Below, in pieces: positions 1 to 8,256 of a stretch of 64,000 bases of DNA; the first letter of the stretch is position 1; each line of letters begins with the position of its first letter. The notes under the pieces were generated by a model. That model was not told the origin of the DNA. It saw only the letters and a program-made list of their open reading frames with translations, and did not search any database. Location: NCBI RefSeq assembly GCF_004117935.1, contig NZ_SDOY01000164.1, forward strand, positions 16,832-80,831. Direction: 5' to 3'. Source of the stretch: Streptomyces roseicoloratus (GTDB lineage Bacteria; Actinomycetota; Actinomycetes; Streptomycetales; Streptomycetaceae). A program made the translations under genes and the position numbers.

Positions 1-137
1 AACTCGTCGACCAGGGCACCCCGATCGAGGCCGCCTGCCGCATCATCATCCTCGAGGACCAGCTCGAAGAGGCCCGCCGCATCAACGCGGAGTACCGCCG
101 CGCCGCCGAGTCCGACGCGCCCTCCGATCGGGCGTGA
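1..137 (+). CDS. Partial C-terminus of an unidentified protein
   Basis: An open frame enters from the left edge and stops with TGA at 135-137, giving about 44 residues. The tail is helical and charged (ILEDQLEEARRINAEYRR), which suggests a terminal alpha helix, possibly coiled coil. Codon use is Streptomyces-like with G/C third positions. The product cannot be named from this fragment, and the start and most of the gene lie outside the window. Confidence 0.6.
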   Translation, partial: LVDQGTPIEAACRIIILEDQLEEARRINAEYRRAAESDAPSDRA

Positions 138-657
138 GACCCTCTGCCCGCCGGCTGCGCCGCCGCACGCCCGGGCAGGGTGGTCGGGACGGTCCGTGTC
201 GGTGGTCGGTGGTCGGGACGGTCTGTGTCGGTGGTCGGTGGTCGGTGACAGGGAGCGGTGCACGGGTGTCGACCGGTCTCCCGCCGGGCCCGGCCGGGTC
301 CTTCTTCGACCGCCTGACGGAGGAGAACCGCGGTCAACGGCCGCGGGATGACGGATGACGGCCCACCGACCGAGCCCGCCGCCGCGGACGAACGAGCGAG
401 GCTGCTGCTGCGCCGAAGCCTCGCGCATGCCGGAGCCTGTCTGCGGACCGCACCGACCATTCGTGCCTTTCCCGAACGTTTCGGCAGGTCGGATCCCCTT
501 GCCACGTCGCCGCGCCGCGTGATTCCCAGGCTTGTGGCGCGGGTTGGACTGGATTCCCGTCACCCGCTCCGCGTCGAGGCCCCAGGTCGGCGACCGGGGC
601 TTCGACGTCGTCCGGACCTCACGCGGCGTCAGGACCCGGGCGGCGGGCTTCCGCTGA
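138..657. other. 520-bp gap with a short GC repeat, no convincing gene
   Basis: Between the left partial gene and the hydrolase gene there is no frame with a good ribosome-binding site and a recognisable product. A GGTGGTCGG-type repeat occupies roughly 180-248. A frame opening at 348 starts plausibly (MTDDGPPTEPAAADE) but soon becomes arginine- and proline-rich and runs into the convergent hydrolase gene, so it is not called. It may be the decayed start of a lost gene. Confidence 0.4.
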
Positions 658-1527
658 TCAGCGGGCCAGGAAGGCGAGGATGCGCTGGTTGACCTCCTCC
701 GGCTTCTCGGAGAGGAGGAAGTGGCCGGCGCCTTCGATCATCGCCCCGTCCGAACCCGGCGGCAGCATGGCCACGATGTCGGCGAGCGCCTCCGCGTCGA
801 CCACGGGGTCCTCGGTTCCGTGGAGGTAGAGGGTGGGCTGGGACGGCAGCTTGTTCAGCACGCGCGCCATTTCCCATTGCGGGGTGCCGAAGGTCGCAGC
901 CGGGAAGTTCTGCCGGTAGAGCTCCAGGCCGAGGTGGAGCCGCTCCGGCGTGTCGAGTCCCTCCTTCATCGCCTTGCGGTCCTCGGTGGAGTCGTAGCCG
1001 GGGACGGTTCCCGTCCAGTGCTCCCAGAGCCAGTCGAGGTACGCGAGATTGTCGGCCGCGACGAGTTGGTCGGCCATGGCCATCTGGAAGAAGTAGAAGT
1101 GGACGTACCGCTCGATCCTGCCCGGGTCCGCGCTGTTGCGGTCGTAGAACTCCAACGGCGGGACGTCGTTGACGACCACCTTGGTCCACCGCTCGGGTGC
1201 GGCCGCGGCGGCGCCCCAGGTGACGAAGCCGCCCCAGTCGTGTCCGATCAGGACCGCGTCGGAGCCGCCGCCGAGCGCCTCGTGCAGGCCATTGGCGTCA
1301 GCGATCAGGTCGGGCAGGCGCATGCTGCCGTCCGGCGGCACCTGGGACGGGGCGAACCCCCGCATGGTGGGGGCCACGGCGTGGTACCCCGCCTCTGCCA
1401 GCGCGGGCAGGAGGTACCGGTACAGGTGGGGCGTGTCGAAGCCGTGCAGCATCAGGGCGAGCGGCCCTTCTCCCGCCTCGACGTAGGCCAGGTCCAGGCC
1501 GTTGACGGTGATCCGCTTGTGCTCCAT
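658..1527 (-). CDS. Alpha/beta-fold hydrolase, epoxide hydrolase/dehalogenase type
   Basis: 289 residues. The oxyanion-hole HGF is at 28-30 and the nucleophile elbow GHDWGG is at 95-100 with Asp97 as nucleophile. An acidic residue sits in HGTEDP (Asp240), and the catalytic His269 is in EGAGHFL. An Asp nucleophile followed by Trp is the pattern of epoxide hydrolases and haloalkane/haloacetate dehalogenases, not of serine esterases. The ATG start is preceded by AAGGAG on the minus strand. The gene is divergent from a TetR regulator across a gap carrying two copies of one operator, so it is very probably the target of that regulator. Substrate unknown; probably a cytoplasmic detoxification enzyme. 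Confidence 0.88.
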   Translation of the reverse strand: MEHKRITVNGLDLAYVEAGEGPLALMLHGFDTPHLYRYLLPALAEAGYHAVAPTMRGFAPSQVPPDGSMRLPDLIADANGLHEALGGGSDAVLIGHDWGGFVTWGAAAAAPERWTKVVVNDVPPLEFYDRNSADPGRIERYVHFYFFQMAMADQLVAADNLAYLDWLWEHWTGTVPGYDSTEDRKAMKEGLDTPERLHLGLELYRQNFPAATFGTPQWEMARVLNKLPSQPTLYLHGTEDPVVDAEALADIVAMLPPGSDGAMIEGAGHFLLSEKPEEVNQRILAFLAR

Positions 1528-1550
1528 TGCCGGCTCCTTGCGAGAGTTAC

Positions 1551-1566
1551 TAAAACGAACGTTCTA
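1551..1566. promoter_or_regulatory. TetR operator copy 1
   Basis: The sequence TAAAACGAACGTTCTA is a 16-bp imperfect palindrome. It lies between the hydrolase start codon and the divergent TetR gene, about 24 bp from the hydrolase ATG. It matches the second copy at 1608 in 14 of 16 positions. Confidence 0.7.
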
Positions 1567-1607
1567 ACTAGTCGGAAGCTAGCACGGCGCTCACGCGACC
1601 CACAAGC

Positions 1608-1623
1608 TAGAACGAACGCTCTA
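1608..1623. promoter_or_regulatory. TetR operator copy 2
   Basis: TAGAACGAACGCTCTA ends 18 bp before the TetR start codon. Two near-identical copies in one divergent promoter suggest that the TetR protein represses both itself and the hydrolase. The start-to-start distance to copy 1 is 57 bp. Confidence 0.7.
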
Positions 1624-1641
1624 TTCAGTAGACTTCGCGGT

Positions 1642-2226
1642 ATGGCGAACACACCACAGCCGGGCACCCGGGAGCGCGTCGTCCGCGCGGCCTCTCTACT
1701 GATGCAGCGGCAGGGGTACGAGGGGACCGGCATCAAGCAGGTCGCCCAGGAGGCCAAGGCCACGCTCGGCTCGGTCTACCACTTCTTCCCCGGCGGCAAG
1801 CAGGAGCTGGGTGTGGCCGCGGTCCAGCACGCCGACCAGGAGTTCGCGGAGCTGCTGTCGACCTCGCTGTCCGCGGAGGCCGACCCGGCGAAGGCCGTCG
1901 TCGCCTGCGCCGGCGAGCTCGCCCGCCTCCTGCGCGACTCCGGCTGGGTGGACGGCTGCCCGATCAGCGCGACGGCGCTGGAAACCACCGGGCGAGCCCC
2001 CGACATCGAGCAGGCCGTCGCCGAGGCGTTCCAGCATTGGCGGGACCTGGTGGCGGGCACGCTCCGCGAAGCCGGGTTCCCGGAGGGCGATGCGCGCGAC
2101 CTGGCCATCACCGTCATCAGCACCCTCGAAGGCGCCGAGCTCACCGCACAGGTCGCCAAGAGCGAGACACCACTGAGGGTCGCGGGTGAGCACCTCGCCC
2201 GGCTCATCGACTCCTACAAGAGGTGA
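1642..2226 (+). CDS. TetR/AcrR family transcriptional regulator, LmrA/YxaF-like
   Basis: 194 residues. The N-terminal helix-turn-helix (residues about 8-55) contains GTGIKQVAQEAKATLGSVYHFF, recognisable as a TetR DNA-binding domain. The C-terminal domain carries the DGCPISATALE segment characteristic of the LmrA/YxaF-like group, which binds small planar ligands. No Shine-Dalgarno is evident before the ATG, so the mRNA may be leaderless. It sits divergently to the alpha/beta hydrolase with two matching operators between them, which fits a ligand-released autorepressor. Inducer unknown. Confidence 0.9.
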   Translation: MANTPQPGTRERVVRAASLLMQRQGYEGTGIKQVAQEAKATLGSVYHFFPGGKQELGVAAVQHADQEFAELLSTSLSAEADPAKAVVACAGELARLLRDSGWVDGCPISATALETTGRAPDIEQAVAEAFQHWRDLVAGTLREAGFPEGDARDLAITVISTLEGAELTAQVAKSETPLRVAGEHLARLIDSYKR

Positions 2227-2276
2227 GAGCCGGTTCGGAGTTCGGTGAGGTCGCGATCGTCACCGGGGCCGACCGT

Positions 2277-2360
2277 GTGTCGGCCGGCGTGTCGGCCGGC
2301 GTGTCCGCCGACGTGTCCGCCGGCGTGTCCGCCGGCGTGGCGGCCGACGTGTCGGCCGGC
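2277..2360. repeat. 12-bp minisatellite, seven units
   Basis: Seven adjacent 12-bp units follow the consensus GTGTCGGCCGGC with C/G and A/G variants, immediately after the TetR stop. No gene is visible here. The array fills much of the 355-bp gap before the CorC-type gene. Confidence 0.85.
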
Positions 2361-2409
2361 CTCGCCCTCGACTGGGCCCTCTCGCCCACTCCCGGCGACC
2401 TCGACAAGC

Positions 2410-2530
2410 CCTGACCTCCTCCGCCCGGACCTCCTGCCCGGACTTCCTCAGCCCAGACCTCCTGCCCTGACCTCCTCTTGCCCTGACCTCCTCTGCCCGG
2501 ACTTCCTCCGCCCGGACCTCCTGCCCGCCC
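2410..2530. repeat. Degenerate CGGACCTCCTGC-type repeat block
   Basis: About eight imperfect copies of a 13-17-bp unit built on CCGGACCTCCTGCC fill the space before the stop codon of the convergent CNNM-type gene. No open frame here looks coding. Confidence 0.7.
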
Positions 2531-2581
2531 CCACCGCGTTTGCCGACTCGCTGACGTCGGCCGCACGGCGCCACCCACGGT

Positions 2582-3601
2582 TCAGACGGTCTGCGGCCCC
2601 ATGATCCGGACGAGCAGGTCGTCGAGGCTGACCAGGCCCGTGAGCACACCCTCCTCGTTCCGGACGACGGCGAGGGAGGCACGGACCCGACGCAGCTGTT
2701 CGACGGCTTCGGACACCGTGGTGTCGGTGGCCAGTTCGGGTACGGGGCGGGCCAGGTCGCGGGCCGTGCCGAGCCGGCCGCGGGTGCGGGCGACGAGGGC
2801 GTCGCGGGCGTGGAGCGCGCCGAGGACGCGGTCGCCGTCGCGGACGAGAAGGCGGGAGCGGTCCGCGGCGGAGGCGCGGGCGAGAACCGTGTCGAGGCCG
2901 GCCTCGGCCGGGACACTGACGATGTCGTCCGCCGGTGTCTGGATCTCCGCGACCGGGGTCTGCGGCTCGGTGAGGGAGCGGGTGATGAGCTGCGAGTCGG
3001 TCTTGTCGATCAGGCCGAGCCGCTCGGACTCCTCGACGAGGTGGTGGAGTTGCTCGCGGTTGTGGACGGTGGTCAGTTCGTCGCGGGGCTGCACGCGGCA
3101 CATCCGTACGAGCGCGTTGCTCACCTTGTTCAGGAGCCGGAGCAGCGGGCGGACCGCCTTCACCAGGGCGCGGAAGGGCGGGGTGAGGAGCATCGCCGAG
3201 CGCTCGGGGTGGGCGATGGCCCAGGACTTGGGGGCCATCTCGCCGACGACCATGTGGAGGAAGACCACGAGCACCATGGCGACGGCGAACGCGATGCCGT
3301 AGCTGAGCGCTTCGGGCAGCCCGAGCTTCACGAGCAGCGGGTCGAGTTCGTGGGAGACGGCCGGCTTGGAGATCGCGCCGAGGCCCAGGGTGCACAGGGT
3401 GATGCCGAGCTGGGCGCCCGCGAGCATCAGGGACAGCTCGCGCATCCCGGCGAGCGCGGCCTTGGCGCCGCGCTGCCCGTCGGCGACGGCCTTCTCGATG
3501 CGGTGGCGCTTGGCGGCGACGAGGGCGAACTCGGCGGCGACGAAGAAGCCGCTGCCGATGAGGAGCAGGACGGTGACGAACAGGGCCATGGGGAAGCTCA
3601 T
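2582..3601 (-). CDS. CNNM/HlyC-CorC family membrane protein with CBS pair
   Basis: 339 residues. The N-terminal DUF21 (CNNM) membrane domain spans about residues 1-190 and contains FVAAEFALVAA and the GEMAPKSWAIAHPE motif typical of the family. A CBS-domain pair follows at about 200-335. It lacks the C-terminal CorC_HlyC domain present in its upstream neighbour. Family members are linked to magnesium/cobalt efflux or homeostasis, so the substrate is inferred, not shown. Its ATG overlaps the stop of the upstream gene (ATGA, 3598-3601), implying translational coupling; two paralogues in tandem may form a heteromer. Confidence 0.88.
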   Translation of the reverse strand: MSFPMALFVTVLLLIGSGFFVAAEFALVAAKRHRIEKAVADGQRGAKAALAGMRELSLMLAGAQLGITLCTLGLGAISKPAVSHELDPLLVKLGLPEALSYGIAFAVAMVLVVFLHMVVGEMAPKSWAIAHPERSAMLLTPPFRALVKAVRPLLRLLNKVSNALVRMCRVQPRDELTTVHNREQLHHLVEESERLGLIDKTDSQLITRSLTEPQTPVAEIQTPADDIVSVPAEAGLDTVLARASAADRSRLLVRDGDRVLGALHARDALVARTRGRLGTARDLARPVPELATDTTVSEAVEQLRRVRASLAVVRNEEGVLTGLVSLDDLLVRIMGPQTV

Positions 3602-4923
3602 GACTGGGCCTCCTCGGCGGCCGGGCGGGTCGGCTGGACGCGTTCGAGGCGGACGCGTTCGGGAACGTGGCGGTCGAGGCTGAGGACCTCGATCCGGACG
3701 TCGTCGACGGTGAGGGTGTCGCCGATGGCCGGGAAGCGGCCGAGGCGATCGATGACCAGACCCGCCACGGTGTCGTAGTCGTCGTCCTCGGGCAGCGCGA
3801 TGCCGGTGGCGTCCTCGACCTCGTCGAGGCGGCGGCCCGCGTCCACGCGCCAGCCGTCCCCGTCCGGAGTGGCGAGTACGACGACCTTGTCGCTCTCGTC
3901 GGCGATGTCGCCGACGAGTTCTTCGGCGATGTCCTCGTAGGTGACGATGCCGGCGACCCCGCCGTGCTCGTCCAGGACGACGGCGAACTCGTCGTCCGCC
4001 TCCCGCATCCGTGCCACCGCCTGCGGCAGCGGCAGCGTGTCGGGCAGCAGCAGGGGCCGCCGTGCGGACTCCCCCGCCGTCAGGTCGCCGAACCGGTCCG
4101 CGGGCAGGCGGACGAGTTCGCGCACGCCGAGGACGCCGGCGACGTCGTCGGGGTGGTCGCCGAGGACCGGGTAGTTGGAGTGGCCGTACCGCGCGATCAG
4201 TTCGACGGCGTCGGTGAGCGTGGCGTCCTTGCGTACGAAGGCGGCGTCGACGCGCGGCACCATGACCTCGTCGAGGGTCCGCTCGGTGAACTCCAGGGCG
4301 TGGTCGAGGAGCTCGGCCGTGTCGGCCGGCAGCCGGCCCTGCTCGTGGGACTCGCCGATGAGGTGGCTGAGCTCTTCGAGGGTGGCGCCGTGGTGGAGTT
4401 CCTCGACCGGCTCGATGCCCACCTTGCGCAGCAGCCTGTCGGCGGCGCCGTCGAAGACGCGGACGACCGGTCCGACGATCTTCAGGTAGACGAGGGTGGA
4501 GGAGGCCAGGGACTTGGCGAGCCGCTCGGGCACGGCCAGGGCCAGGTTCTTCGGGGCGAGTTCGCCGAGAACCATCTGCAGCACGGTCGCCACGACGAAG
4601 GCGAGGACGACGGAGATCGTCGACACGACTCCGTCGGACAGGCCGGTGCCCTCCAGGGCGGGCTTCAGGAGGGCCGACACGGACGGCTCGGCGAGGAAGC
4701 CGACGACCAGGCCGGTGACGGTGATGCCGAGCTGGGCGCCGGAGAGCATGAAGGAGAGCCGTTCGAGGACCTTCAGCGCGCGGGCGGCCCGCTTGTCGCC
4801 GGCCGCCGCCTCTCCGGCGAGCGCGATGCGGTCGGCGGCGACGTAGGCGAACTCCTGGGCGACGAAGTAGCCGGTGCCGGCGGTCAGTACGAGAACGGCC
4901 AGCAGACCGAGAGCGGCGTTCAT
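3598..4923 (-). CDS. CNNM/CorC family protein with DUF21, CBS pair and CorC_HlyC domain
   Basis: 441 residues from the ATG at 4923. DUF21 covers about 1-190 (FVAQEFAYVAADR, GELAPKNLALAVPE), the CBS pair about 205-325 (DEVMVPR, GIVTYEDIAEELVGDI), and the C-terminal CorC_HlyC transporter-associated domain about 340-425. This is the full-length form of the family associated with magnesium/cobalt resistance. The open frame continues upstream, but the first ATG followed by a hydrophobic segment, with GAAGGGG upstream, is the sensible start. First gene of a two-gene operon with the shorter paralogue. Confidence 0.88.
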   Translation of the reverse strand: MNAALGLLAVLVLTAGTGYFVAQEFAYVAADRIALAGEAAAGDKRAARALKVLERLSFMLSGAQLGITVTGLVVGFLAEPSVSALLKPALEGTGLSDGVVSTISVVLAFVVATVLQMVLGELAPKNLALAVPERLAKSLASSTLVYLKIVGPVVRVFDGAADRLLRKVGIEPVEELHHGATLEELSHLIGESHEQGRLPADTAELLDHALEFTERTLDEVMVPRVDAAFVRKDATLTDAVELIARYGHSNYPVLGDHPDDVAGVLGVRELVRLPADRFGDLTAGESARRPLLLPDTLPLPQAVARMREADDEFAVVLDEHGGVAGIVTYEDIAEELVGDIADESDKVVVLATPDGDGWRVDAGRRLDEVEDATGIALPEDDDYDTVAGLVIDRLGRFPAIGDTLTVDDVRIEVLSLDRHVPERVRLERVQPTRPAAEEAQS

Positions 4924-5263
4924 CGGCTGTCGCACCCCTTCGCGTCGTCGGGGTGCGTCGATCTGGCGGACAACAAGGTGCTCCTTCGTCGGGCGGTGAT
5001 CAGAACCGAGTATCAGGGGAGAGGCGGCGGGGCGCGCCTGCCTGGCCGAGGTGGAGGCCGACCGGTCCCTTCCGTTCCGCCGAAGGGGCGCCCGCCGTCC
5101 CTCCGGCCGCGGGCGCTCGTCGTCCGGATGTGTACGCCCCACGGCCCCGACTGGTGCCGAAACCGGATGGCCCATCCTATGCTTCTACACGGATGTAGAT
5201 GGAACGAGGCCCCACGGCCCGAAGTGCCCGACCGCACAAGCTATGTGAAGGAGTGAACGCCCC
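4924..5263. other. Divergent intergenic region of corC-type and spo0M-like genes
   Basis: 340 bp without a gene. It holds the promoters of both divergent units. The one distinctive element is a CTACA-N4-TGTAG palindrome at 5185-5198, about 66 bp before the Spo0M-like start. I looked for a magnesium M-box leader on the minus strand and did not see one. Confidence 0.5.
5185..5198. promoter_or_regulatory. CTACA-N4-TGTAG operator upstream of the spo0M-like gene
   Basis: A perfect 5-bp inverted repeat with a 4-bp spacer, embedded in TT...AT. The same TTCTACA-N4-TGTAGAT frame recurs at 8201-8214 before terD. TACA/TGTA half-sites are typical of BlaI/MecI-family operators, and a BlaI gene lies between the two sites. 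Confidence 0.6.
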
Positions 5264-6349
5264 ATGGTGTTCAAGCGTCTGCTCGGCTCGCTCGGTGTGG
5301 GCGGCCCCTCGGTGGACACCGTGCTCGACCCCGGCGCGGTGACACCCGGAGGCACCCTGAGCGGCCAGGTCCACCTCCAGGGCGGCAATGCCGACTTCTC
5401 CATCGAGCACATCACCCTGGAGCTCGTGGCCCGCGTCGAGGCCGAACACGACGAAGGGGAGTCCGAGGGCACGGTGGTCTTCCACCGGAGCGTCGTCGGC
5501 GGGAACTTCCGCCTCGCCGAGGGCGAGCACCGCAGCGTGCCGTTCTCGTTCCCGGTGCCCTGGGAGACGCCGATCACCGAGCTGCACGGCCAGGGCCTCG
5601 GCATCGCCCTCGGCGTGCGCACCGAGCTCGGCGTCGCCGGCGCGAAGGACAAGGGCGACCTCGACCCGCTCGCGGTCCGCCCCCTGCCGGTCCAGGAGGC
5701 CGTCCTCGAAGCGTTCGGCCGGCTCGGCTTCGGCTTCACGTCCGCCGACCTGGAACTGGGCCACATCAACGGGACCGGCCAGCAGCTCCCCTTCTACCAG
5801 GAGATCGAGCTCGCCCCGGCGCCGCAGTACGCGCACCAGGTCAACGAGGTCGAGGTGACCTTCCTGGCCGGCCCGGCCGGCATCGAGGTGATCCTGGAGG
5901 CCGACAAGCGCGGCGGCTTCTTCTCCGAGGGCCACGACGCCCTGACCCGCTTCACCGTCGGGCACCACGGCGCCGAGTCGACCGACTGGAACGCCGAAGT
6001 CGACGGCTGGATCCGCCGGCTCGTCGAGCACCGCGCCTCGTACGGCACGGATTCCGCGTACGGCACGCCTTCCTCGTACGGCACGCCTTCCTCGTACGGT
6101 TCCCACGACGCCTACGGTCACGGCACCCCGTACGCCGAGAAGGACCGTCACGGTCACCACGGCCATCACGGCCACCACGACGAGCACGGCCACCGCTCCG
6201 GCCCGGGCATGGGGACCGCGGTCGCGGCGGGCGCGGCCGGACTGGCCGTCGGCGTCGTCGGCGGAATGGTCGCGGCCGAGGTCGTCGACGAGATCGGCGA
6301 CTTCTTCGAGGGGGACGAGGAGGGGGAGGGGGAGGGCGACGAAGGCTGA
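5264..6349 (+). CDS. Spo0M-like sporulation-control protein with His-rich and acidic tail
   Basis: 361 residues. The N-terminal about 250 residues are the arrestin-like Spo0M fold (opening MVFKRLLGSLGVGGPSVDTV). After it come SYGTPSSYGTP repeats (about 262-285) and a cluster of HGHHGHHGHHDEHGH (about 297-315). A Gly/Ala/Val-rich segment follows that could insert in a membrane (about 320-343), then a Glu/Asp/Gly tail. The His cluster suggests metal binding; this is inference. The start is supported by GAAGGAG 9 bp upstream. Spo0M proteins influence sporulation or cell-cycle control in Bacillus; the role here is unknown. The promoter contains the CTACA-N4-TGTAG palindrome shared with terD. Confidence 0.85.
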   Translation: MVFKRLLGSLGVGGPSVDTVLDPGAVTPGGTLSGQVHLQGGNADFSIEHITLELVARVEAEHDEGESEGTVVFHRSVVGGNFRLAEGEHRSVPFSFPVPWETPITELHGQGLGIALGVRTELGVAGAKDKGDLDPLAVRPLPVQEAVLEAFGRLGFGFTSADLELGHINGTGQQLPFYQEIELAPAPQYAHQVNEVEVTFLAGPAGIEVILEADKRGGFFSEGHDALTRFTVGHHGAESTDWNAEVDGWIRRLVEHRASYGTDSAYGTPSSYGTPSSYGSHDAYGHGTPYAEKDRHGHHGHHGHHDEHGHRSGPGMGTAVAAGAAGLAVGVVGGMVAAEVVDEIGDFFEGDEEGEGEGDEG

Positions 6350-6375
6350 GACCGGCCTACCGGGCGCCGGCCGGA

Positions 6376-6514
6376 CGCGTCTCGGCCCGACGCGTCACGG
6401 CCCGACACGTCTCGGCCCAACGCGTCACGGCCCGACACGTCACGGCCCAACGCGTCACGGCCCGACACGTCACGGCCCAACGCGTCACGGCCCGACACGT
6501 CACGGCCCGACGCG
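6376..6514. repeat. 15-bp minisatellite (30-bp higher-order unit)
   Basis: About nine adjacent copies of a 15-bp unit, CGCGTCACGGCCCGA with a C/T/A-type alternation that makes a 30-bp super-repeat. The array begins 26 bp after the Spo0M-like stop. No coding signal. Confidence 0.85.
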
Positions 6515-6601
6515 GGCTCCCCGCATCTGATGGCTTCCGCCTGACCGCCTGATGGCCGCCGTGCGACAACGGCTGCGGCCCCACGCGCTGCCGGCGGTCG
6601 C

Positions 6602-6692
6602 ACGGGCCGGCCTCGTCACGGGCCGGCCTCGTCACGGACCGGCCTCGTCACGGACCGGCCTCGTCACGGACCGGCCTCGTCACGGACCGGCT
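6602..6692. repeat. 16-bp minisatellite, five to six units
   Basis: Adjacent units of CCGGCCTCGTCACGGA, most identical, lie just downstream of the M56 peptidase gene's stop codon. A second, unrelated array (6376-6514) lies in the same 352-bp convergent gap. The unit length is not a multiple of three. Confidence 0.85.
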
Positions 6693-6701
6693 CCGGCGGC
6701 G

Positions 6702-7634
6702 TCAGAGCGGAGTCGCCGCCTTCAGGATCAGGAAGAGCGTGACGGCCGAGTTCGCCGAGGCGAGCGCGGAGACCGTGGTGCCGGCCGCCGCGGCCCACGC
6801 GGCCAGGCCCGCGGTGGTGAAAAGCGACGGCCAGACGCTCGCGGCGGGAGCCGGACGCAGCAGGGCCGCCACGCGACGCGGTACCGGGCCGGCCGAGGCG
6901 AAACCGGCGAGCGTCACCGACGGGGCGCCCCTGGAAGTCAGCGCCGCCTTGCCGACCGCCCGGGCCACGGTCCGGCGGCTGCCGACCCGGTCGGCCGCCT
7001 CCTCATCCGCCCAGCGCTCCGTGGTGTACGCGACCGCCGTGCGCAAGGGACGCAGGAAGGGGTTGGCCCGGGCCGCCACCTGCACGGTCAGCAGGAACCG
7101 GTGGTGCCGGGCGTTCAGGTGGGCGCGCTCGTGGGCGAACAGGGCGCGTCGCTCCGGCCCGGTCAGGGTGGCGAGCATCGCGGTCGTGACCACGACACGG
7201 TTCCTCCGGCCGGGAAGTGCGTACGCGTAGGCGCTCTCGTCGTCGGGCAGGACCGCCACCGACGTAGCGGGCAGGCCCGCCAAGGCCCGTTCGGCACTCC
7301 GCCGTACGCGGTGGTGTCGCCAGGCTGCCCGGGCGCAGGAGACGAGGACGGCGATCAGCGCCGGAATGGCGACCTTGCCCGCGACCTCGTCAAAGGGGAC
7401 GGCCTCGCGGACCTCGGGGTCGGACCATCCGTCGGGCAGCGGGTTGCCGGGGAGCTGGGCGGTGCCGACCACCATCAGCAGCGCCAGGCACAGGGTGCTG
7501 CACACGGCCAGCACACCGGAGAGAGCGGTCAGCAGCCAGGTGGCCACCCGGGGATGCAGATGGTGCTCGGCGAGACGTGCGACCGGCCACGCCGTCAAGG
7601 GCAGGACCAGCGGCAGGAAGACGAAGACCCCCAT
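6702..7634 (-). CDS. M56-family membrane metallopeptidase, BlaR1/MecR1-like without sensor domain
   Basis: 310 residues. Hydrophobic segments lie at about 3-18, 32-60 and 88-103, with the zinc motif HERAH at 168-172 and a downstream ERWADEEAAD (about 206-215) that supplies the third ligand. More hydrophobic stretches follow at about 265-305. There is no penicillin-binding sensor domain. It lies 4 bp downstream of a BlaI gene, the usual repressor-protease pair: the membrane peptidase is thought to inactivate the repressor on a signal. The ATG at 7634 is chosen because the frame upstream overlaps blaI. Confidence 0.85.
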   Translation of the reverse strand: MGVFVFLPLVLPLTAWPVARLAEHHLHPRVATWLLTALSGVLAVCSTLCLALLMVVGTAQLPGNPLPDGWSDPEVREAVPFDEVAGKVAIPALIAVLVSCARAAWRHHRVRRSAERALAGLPATSVAVLPDDESAYAYALPGRRNRVVVTTAMLATLTGPERRALFAHERAHLNARHHRFLLTVQVAARANPFLRPLRTAVAYTTERWADEEAADRVGSRRTVARAVGKAALTSRGAPSVTLAGFASAGPVPRRVAALLRPAPAASVWPSLFTTAGLAAWAAAAGTTVSALASANSAVTLFLILKAATPL

Positions 7635-7638
7635 GCCG

Positions 7639-8043
7639 TCAGTCTTCCCCCTCCTGGGGGCCCTGAGCCAGCAGATCCCGCAACAGACGCTCGTCATGGG
7701 CCGAGAGTCCCGTCACGAACCGGGCCAGCACCGCCTCCCGGTCCGCCTCGCCGTCCAGGACCTTCCGCATGCGCAGGGCGGCGAGTCCGGCCTCGTCCGC
7801 GACGGCCGTCCACTCGAACGAACGGCCCGCCCGCTCCCTGCTCACCGCACCCTTGGCATGCAGGCGGGTCAGGATGGTGATGACGGTGGTGTACGCGAGG
7901 TCGCCGCCGAGCCGTTCCTGCACCCACCCGGCGGTCCGGGCACCGCCGGCCTGGCGCAGGGCGCCCACCACCTGCACCTCGAGTTCGCCCTGCCCACGCC
8001 GCCGGGGGTGGGGGCCCTGCCCCTCTCGCCCGCTCTTCGTCAT
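7639..8043 (-). CDS. BlaI/MecI/CopY family transcriptional repressor
   Basis: 134 residues. A winged helix (about 20-85) contains AYTTVITILTRLHAKGAVSRERAGR, diagnostic of the family, followed by a dimerisation tail. It is coupled to the M56 peptidase downstream (4-bp gap). BlaI repressors bind TACA/TGTA palindromes and are released by proteolysis. A matching CTACA-N4-TGTAG element lies at 8201, in the divergent gap between this gene and terD, and another before the Spo0M-like gene. Control of those genes is inferred. Confidence 0.88.
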   Translation of the reverse strand: MTKSGREGQGPHPRRRGQGELEVQVVGALRQAGGARTAGWVQERLGGDLAYTTVITILTRLHAKGAVSRERAGRSFEWTAVADEAGLAALRMRKVLDGEADREAVLARFVTGLSAHDERLLRDLLAQGPQEGED

Positions 8044-8200
8044 TCCGCCGCCCTCCCGCCGACTCGTCCCGCCCTGTGGAGCGGTTCATCGTACTGAGAC
8101 GACACGCTTCGGCCCGTCGCCGTTTCCGTGGCGTTGGTCGCGATGTCTCGAGGAGCGGAAGCCGTGGGCCACCGCGCGCGCCCGCCCTTCCGCACGCCTT

Positions 8201-8214
8201 CTACATCACTGTAG
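8201..8214. promoter_or_regulatory. CTACA-N4-TGTAG operator upstream of terD
   Basis: A perfect inverted repeat with spacer TCAC, 42 bp before the terD start and in the gap divergent to blaI. It has the same flanks and half-sites as 5185-5198. Confidence 0.6.
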
Positions 8215-8256
8215 ATTTTTGTGCGCCGGCACGCCACGACCCAGAAGGAAGACGAC

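Noticed and set aside
348..692. Small plus-strand gene before the hydrolase
   Set aside because: After about 30 plausible residues the translation becomes Arg/Pro-rich and runs antisense into the hydrolase gene.
2277..2360. Possible CRISPR-like array
   Set aside because: Units are contiguous with no spacers and are all variants of one 12-bp sequence; it is a minisatellite.
4924..5263. Magnesium M-box riboswitch before the CorC-type operon
   Set aside because: No recognisable M-box motifs on the minus strand.
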